Part shown: positions 59,894-64,000 of the stretch, in pieces
How positions within the stretch are numbered: position 1 is the stretch's first letter
How the letters are laid out: each line of letters opens with the position of its first letter
From: DASSUW01 sp963759375
GTDB lineage: Bacteria > Actinomycetota > Thermoleophilia > Solirubrobacterales > Solirubrobacteraceae
Assembly (NCBI GenBank): GCA_963759375.1
Contig: CAVWYY010000008.1
Coordinates: forward strand, 1-64,000
Reading direction: 5' to 3'
DNA length: 64,000 nt
Notes under the pieces: model-generated
Databases searched by the model: none
Told to the model about the DNA's origin: nothing
Seen by the model: only the letters and a program-made list of their open reading frames with translations
Made by a program: the position numbers and the translations under genes

Positions 59894-61470
59894 CCCGGCG
59901 CCGGCGGGATCTGGCTCATCGCGTGCTCGGCCATGGCCGTGATCGTCAGGCTCGGGTTCACGCCGATGTTGGCCGGCACCGCCGAGCCGTCGCAGACCAG
60001 CAGGTTCTCGTAGCCGAACACGCGCTGCCGGGCGTCGACCACCCCGGTTGAGGGGTCGGCGCCAATGACGGCGCCGCCGAGCACGTGCGCGGTCGTCGGC
60101 ACGTTGGCGACCGCCTCCATCAACGCGGTCTGCGCGATCCCGCCGGTCCGCCTGGCCAGCCACGCGGCGAACTGGTTTGCGACCGGGATGAACGTCGGAA
60201 TCGGCCGCTCGCTGTCGCGGCGCGTCTGCAGTCGCGCGCCGCGACGGGTCTTGTGGGCGCGCAGCTCGATCGCGTTGTCGAGCGTCTGCATGACCAGCAC
60301 GATGATCGTGCGGCGCGACCAGCCCCGCGGGTCGAGCAGCCTGAGGAACGTCAGCGGATGGCGGACGGCGGCGCCCAGCAGCTTGACGGGTCGCGTGACC
60401 CGTGTCCCGTCGCCCACCAGCGCCGTGTAGAGCGAGCTCATCGAGTCGGCCGCGTCGCCGTAGACGACGGTCTCGATGTGCGTATCCGGGTCCGGGTAGA
60501 TCGAGCCGGTGATCGCGACCCGCTGCTGGATGTCCGGTGCGTCCTTCGGCAGCGTGACGGCGAGGATCGCCTCGGAGTTCGTGCGCACGAGCTTGCCGAT
60601 GCGGTCGGAGAGGTTCGGCAGCGAGCCGTGGAGCCGGCACGCGGCGAGCAGCTTGTTGGTGCCGAGCGGGCCGGCGGCGAACACCACGCCGCGCGCGGTG
60701 AACGTGCGTCGGCGGCGCCGGAACCACGCGCCCGGGTGCTCGGTGGTGATCTCGTAGCCTTCGGACCCGTCGGACGCGCCGAGCGGCTTCACGTCGACGA
60801 CCAGCCGCTCGGGGAACACGTCGGCGCCGGCGTGCTCGGCCAGCCACAGGTAGTTCTTCACCAGCGTGTTCTTGGCGCCGTGCGGGCAGCCGATCATGCA
60901 GCGCCCGCAGCGCATGCACGCCGTGCGGTCCGGCCCGGCGCCGCCGAAGAACGGGTCGGGGATCCTCTCCCCCGGCCGGCCGTCGAGCAGCACGCCCACG
61001 CGCGTCTTGGCGTACGTGTCCTCCACGCCGATCTCGCGCGCGAACTCGCGCAGCAGGTCGTCGGCGGGGTCGTCACGGTCGTAGGCGACGACGCCGAGCA
61101 TCCGCTCGGCCACGTCGTAGTGCGGCGCCAGCGCCGCCTCCCAGTCGTCGAGCCCGGCCCACTGCGGATCCTCGTAGAACCGGCGCCGCGCGCGATAGAG
61201 CGTGTTCGCGTAGCCGAGCGAGCCGCCGCCGACCCCGGCTCCGCTGACGATCGCCACGTCCTTGAACGTCGACATGCGGAAGATCCCGCGCATGCCGAGG
61301 CGCGGCGCCCAGAAGTACCGGCGCAGATCCCAGGTCGACTTCGGGAACTCGTCGTCGGCGAACCGGCGGCCACACTCGAGGACGCCGACCGAGTAGCCCT
61401 TCTCGCGGAGTCGCAGCGCCGAGACGCTGCCGCCGAAGCCGGACCCGATGACGAGCCAGTCGTAGTCCAC
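59842..61470 (-). CDS. GMC-family FAD oxidoreductase with a 4-Cys ferredoxin-like motif
   Basis: The 542-residue protein starts YDWLVIGSGFGGSVSALRLREKG, the FAD motif. VAIVSGAGVGGGSLGYANTLY is the second GMC signature. The C-terminus ends in NPSLTITAMAEHAM after CDGSAVPANIGV, as in cholesterol-oxidase-like members. A segment CMRCGRCMIGCP matches the C-x2-C-x2-C-x3-C-P pattern of [4Fe-4S] ferredoxins. Related actinobacterial GMC proteins carry a similar cysteine set, so it is a family feature, but cluster occupancy is unproven. The likely role is oxidation of an alcohol group on a sterol-like or other bulky substrate. Confidence 0.8.
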   Translation of the reverse strand: MDYDWLVIGSGFGGSVSALRLREKGYSVGVLECGRRFADDEFPKSTWDLRRYFWAPRLGMRGIFRMSTFKDVAIVSGAGVGGGSLGYANTLYRARRRFYEDPQWAGLDDWEAALAPHYDVAERMLGVVAYDRDDPADDLLREFAREIGVEDTYAKTRVGVLLDGRPGERIPDPFFGGAGPDRTACMRCGRCMIGCPHGAKNTLVKNYLWLAEHAGADVFPERLVVDVKPLGASDGSEGYEITTEHPGAWFRRRRRTFTARGVVFAAGPLGTNKLLAACRLHGSLPNLSDRIGKLVRTNSEAILAVTLPKDAPDIQQRVAITGSIYPDPDTHIETVVYGDAADSMSSLYTALVGDGTRVTRPVKLLGAAVRHPLTFLRLLDPRGWSRRTIIVLVMQTLDNAIELRAHKTRRGARLQTRRDSERPIPTFIPVANQFAAWLARRTGGIAQTALMEAVANVPTTAHVLGGAVIGADPSTGVVDARQRVFGYENLLVCDGSAVPANIGVNPSLTITAMAEHAMSQIPPAPGYDADVTSRAKVSNTST

Positions 61471-61510
61471 GGATGGAACTCTACCGGTGAAGGTGACGCA
61501 GGCGTCAACT

Positions 61511-61699
61511 TCAACAGCAGCGCGCGCGAGGCCGCTCCTCGCGCGCGTCCTGCCGCCGGCGCTCGAAGTCGCGGCGCGACATCACCGGCTGCCCGGGATG
61601 ATCCCGGCGCACGTGCTCCACATAGCGGTCGTAGGCCGACTCGCCGGACACCTCGCGCAGGTACCAGCGGACGCCCGCGAACGCCTGCTTGACCGTCAC
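61511..61699 (-). CDS. YbdD/YjiX-family small protein (CstA partner)
   Basis: The 62-residue protein reads VRWYLREVSGESAYDRYVEHVRRDHPGQPVMSRRDFERRR when taken in short pieces (VRWYLREVSGESAYDRY, then HVRRDHPGQPVMSRRDF), the DUF466 signature found beside CstA/BtsT. Its GTG start overlaps the CstA stop (GTGA), so the pair is translationally coupled. Partner proteins of this kind are needed for peptide or pyruvate uptake by the transporter. The arginine-rich tail is followed by two cysteines. Confidence 0.8.
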   Translation of the reverse strand: MTVKQAFAGVRWYLREVSGESAYDRYVEHVRRDHPGQPVMSRRDFERRRQDAREERPRARCC

Positions 61700-63882
61700 G
61701 GCGACCCTCCGGTCCGGGTCGGCTCGGGCTCGTCGGCGCGCGTGAAGCGCCCGTCGCCGTCGCCGATGGTGGCCATGATCGCGCGGTCCTCCTCGGTCGC
61801 GAACAGCGCGGCCGGGGCGACGAGCGTCGACGGGACCTTCGGGGCCTCGAACGTCGGCAGGTGGCCGCCCGCACGCAGAGTCTTGACCCAGATCCGGGCC
61901 GCGTCGGCGATCACGACGACGATCATCACCGCGAACAGCGCGGCGAGGACGCCGTCGACCGTCGAGTTGGTCACCACCGCCTGCATGTCGTCCATCGACT
62001 TGGCCGGCGGCAGCACCTTGCCCTCGGCGATCGCGTCCTGGAACGCGTCGCGCTGCGCGAAGAAGCCGATCTTCGGGTCGTCCGAGAACACCTTCTGGTA
62101 GCTGGCGGTGAGCGTCACCGCCGCGTCCCAGGCCAGCGGGACACCCGTCACCCACGCCCACTTCGCCCGCCCGGACTTGATCAGCAGCGTCGTGGCCACG
62201 GTCAGCGCGACCGCGGCGAGCAGCTGGTTGGCGATGCCGAACAGCGGGAACAGCTGGTTGATCCCGCCCAGGGGATTGGTCACGCCGGTGTAGAGGAAAT
62301 AGCCCCACGCCCCGACGACCACCGCGCTCGTCGCCCACAGCCCGGGCTTCCACGAAACACGCCCGATCGGCTTCCAGACATTGCCGAGCGTGTCCTGCAA
62401 CATGAACCGCCCGACCCGCGTGCCCGCGTCCACCGTGGTGAGGATGAACAGGGCCTCGAACATGATCGCGAAGTGGTACCAGAACGCTTTGAGGCCCTCA
62501 CCGGTCGCGCCGGAGAAGATCTCCGACATGCCGACGGCGAGCGTCGGGGCGCCGCCGGTGCGGGCGACCAGCGACGGCTCCTCGACCGCTGTCGCAGCCG
62601 CCTGCAGCTCGCCCGGGCTGATCGCGAAGCCGAGCCCGTTGACGGCCTGTGAGGCCGACTGCACGGTGTCGCCGACCACGGCCGCCGGCGCGTTCATCGC
62701 GTAGTAGAGGCCCGGGTCGATGATCGAGGCGGCGATGATCGCCATCACGGCCACGAACGACTCCATCAGCATCGCGCCGTAGCCGATGAAGCGCACCTGG
62801 CGCTCCTTCTCGATCATCTTCGGCGTGGTGCCGGAAGCGATCAGCGCATGGAAGCCGGACAGCGCGCCGCAGGCGATGATGATGAACACGAACGGGAACA
62901 GCGAACCGGCGAACACCGGGCCTTCGCCGGACGAGGCGAACTTCGTCACCGCCTCGTTCTGCATCAGCGGCAGCGTCACGAGGATGCCGATGGCCAGCAG
63001 GACGATCGTTCCGATCTTCATGAACGTCGACAGGTAGTCGCGCGGCGTGAGCAGCATCCACACCGGCAGCACCGACGCGATGAAGCCGTAGGCCATGAGA
63101 CAGATCGTCAGCGTCTCGGGCGACAGCGTGAACGTGTCGGCCAGCGAAGAGTCCTGCACCCAGCCGCCGGCGGCGATCGCCAGGAGCAGCAGCGTCACGC
63201 CGATCGCGGTCGTCTCCCACACGCGGCCCGGCCGCAGCACGCGCAGGTAGAAGCCCATGAAGAACGCGATCGGGATCGTCATCGCGAGCGAGAACGTCCC
63301 CCACGGGGACTCGGCCAGCGCGTTGACCACGACCAGCGCCAGCACAGCCAGCAGGATGATCATGATCGAGAAGACGGCAATCAGGGCGGCGGCGCCGCCG
63401 ACCGGGCCGATCTCGTCGCGCGCCATCTGCCCGAGCGACTTGCCGTCGCGGCGCATCGAGAAGAACAGGATGACCATGTCCTGCACGGCGCCGGCGAAGA
63501 TGACGCCGACGACGATCCAGATCGTCCCCGGCAGGTAGCCCATCTGCGCGGCCAGCACCGGGCCGACCAGCGGGCCGGCGCCGGCGATCGCGGCGAAGTG
63601 ATGGCCGAACAGGACGCGGCGATCCGTCGGCTCGAAGTCCATGTTGTTGTCGAGACGCTCGGCCGGAGTGGCCCGGGTGTCGTCGGCCCCGAGCACCTTC
63701 CGCGCGATGAACCGCGCGTAGAAGCGGTACGCGATCGCGTACGACCCCACCGCGGCCGCGATCAACCAGGCGGCCGATATCTGCTCTCCGCGAACGAGCG
63801 CGATGACCCCCCACGACACCGCGCCGATGACGGCGACCGTGGTCCAGATCACGATCGACCGAGTACGGGACTTGGTCTGCAC
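61696..63882 (-). CDS. cstA: Carbon starvation protein CstA (pyruvate/peptide transporter)
   Basis: The 728-residue membrane protein has about 16 hydrophobic helices. CstA signatures are FGHHFAAIAGAGPLVGPVLAAQMGYLPG, DRRVLF just before it, ACGALSGFHALIASGTTPK, and GGINQLFPLFGIANQLLAAVAL near the C-terminus. The family imports pyruvate or peptides during carbon limitation. A GGAGG ribosome-binding site precedes the GTG start. The gene is followed by its YbdD partner with a 4-bp overlap. Confidence 0.9.
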   Translation of the reverse strand: MQTKSRTRSIVIWTTVAVIGAVSWGVIALVRGEQISAAWLIAAAVGSYAIAYRFYARFIARKVLGADDTRATPAERLDNNMDFEPTDRRVLFGHHFAAIAGAGPLVGPVLAAQMGYLPGTIWIVVGVIFAGAVQDMVILFFSMRRDGKSLGQMARDEIGPVGGAAALIAVFSIMIILLAVLALVVVNALAESPWGTFSLAMTIPIAFFMGFYLRVLRPGRVWETTAIGVTLLLLAIAAGGWVQDSSLADTFTLSPETLTICLMAYGFIASVLPVWMLLTPRDYLSTFMKIGTIVLLAIGILVTLPLMQNEAVTKFASSGEGPVFAGSLFPFVFIIIACGALSGFHALIASGTTPKMIEKERQVRFIGYGAMLMESFVAVMAIIAASIIDPGLYYAMNAPAAVVGDTVQSASQAVNGLGFAISPGELQAAATAVEEPSLVARTGGAPTLAVGMSEIFSGATGEGLKAFWYHFAIMFEALFILTTVDAGTRVGRFMLQDTLGNVWKPIGRVSWKPGLWATSAVVVGAWGYFLYTGVTNPLGGINQLFPLFGIANQLLAAVALTVATTLLIKSGRAKWAWVTGVPLAWDAAVTLTASYQKVFSDDPKIGFFAQRDAFQDAIAEGKVLPPAKSMDDMQAVVTNSTVDGVLAALFAVMIVVVIADAARIWVKTLRAGGHLPTFEAPKVPSTLVAPAALFATEEDRAIMATIGDGDGRFTRADEPEPTRTGGSP

Positions 63883-63948
63883 TAGCGCCTCCCTCGTACG
63901 ACTCCTCCACGGAACCGCATCCCCAGCGGCGCGATCTGTAAAACGCCT

Positions 63949-64000
63949 CTACGGGTAGCGCAGGTTGTCGCGATCGTGGATCGCCTTGCGGGCGCTCTTG
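63949..64000 (-). CDS. 3' end of an unidentified gene (continues past window)
   Basis: On the minus strand the last 16 codons before the window edge read KSARKAIHDRDNLRYP, then a TAG at 63949-63951. Codon use is typical, and the position 66 bp upstream of cstA on the same strand fits a normal gene end. Too little is visible to name the product. Confidence 0.4.
   Translation of the reverse strand, partial: KSARKAIHDRDNLRYP

Noticed and set aside
1..64000. tRNA, rRNA, CRISPR arrays, insertion sequences, prophage genes
   Set aside because: I found no T-loop GTTCGA-type tRNA signature in context, no regular direct-repeat/spacer array, no transposase or integrase motif and no phage structural gene.

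Overview
The window is about 72% G+C, with many GTG and TTG starts, tight gene packing and frequent 4-bp stop/start overlaps. Tandem ferritin-like secreted proteins, a DUF6325/SHOCT pair, a Ser/Thr kinase with an FHA partner and a GlnA4-type gamma-glutamylation cluster all point to a free-living, aerobic, heterotrophic actinobacterium. A soil Solirubrobacterales/Thermoleophilia-like organism fits best, but this is inferred from gene content only. No rRNA, tRNA, CRISPR array, prophage or insertion sequence was seen.

Layout. 1-4.5 kb: cell-surface genes, namely two paralogous proteins sharing an unassigned C-terminal domain (one carrying a long EP-rich repeat), two exported ferritin-like proteins, an L,D-transpeptidase and a small membrane protein. 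4.5-7.7 kb: a MaoC hydratase and two CitE-type CoA-ester lyases around a secreted Ig-like protein. 7.7-12.5 kb: a hypothetical gene, a ROK regulator, an Fpg/Nei glycosylase, a FUSC transporter and a GNAT enzyme. 12.6-19.7 kb: a three-domain cell-wall protein, a CPA1 antiporter, an amine-oxidase-like flavoprotein, an HD-GYP protein and a secreted protein. 19.8-32.5 kb: an amine-catabolism region with a GcvT-fused flavoprotein, a GntR regulator, a PuuD-like hydrolase, a GlpA-like flavoprotein, an FGGY kinase, a GlnA4/PuuA-like ligase, an APC permease, an aldehyde dehydrogenase and an SDR, followed by a gamma-glutamylcyclotransferase-like gene and a degenerate HD protein. 32.5-42.8 kb: a two-component system, an MFS/PPK2/P-type ATPase operon, a lipoprotein, an MBL-fold hydrolase and the SHOCT/DUF6325 pair. 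42.9-52.5 kb: a class II amidotransferase, a holin-like/phosphodiesterase fusion, MFS and APC transporters, UspA, a PTH2-like protein, a GH15 enzyme and an acyl-CoA dehydrogenase. 52.5-64 kb: an acyl-CoA synthetase, a Ser/Thr kinase with an FG-GAP ectodomain and an FHA-HTH partner, a clan-A glycosidase, a class III aminotransferase, a GMC oxidoreductase and CstA with its YbdD partner.

The central cluster reads as a gamma-glutamylated-amine pathway: APC uptake, ATP-dependent gamma-glutamylation, flavin oxidation, aldehyde oxidation, then release of glutamate by the PuuD-like hydrolase, under a GntR-type regulator. Its layout resembles the mycobacterial glnA4/aldC neighbourhood, with an added glycerol-kinase/glycerol-phosphate-dehydrogenase-like pair.

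Two properties affect the whole annotation. Eight genes show apparent single-base insertions (13 in all, no apparent deletions) that break otherwise intact reading frames. Ten of 14 convergent gene pairs overlap at their 3' ends. The most unusual non-coding stretch is the divergent gap at 58.18-58.50 kb, which has three perfect stem-loops followed by a 31-codon ORF with a strong ribosome-binding site.
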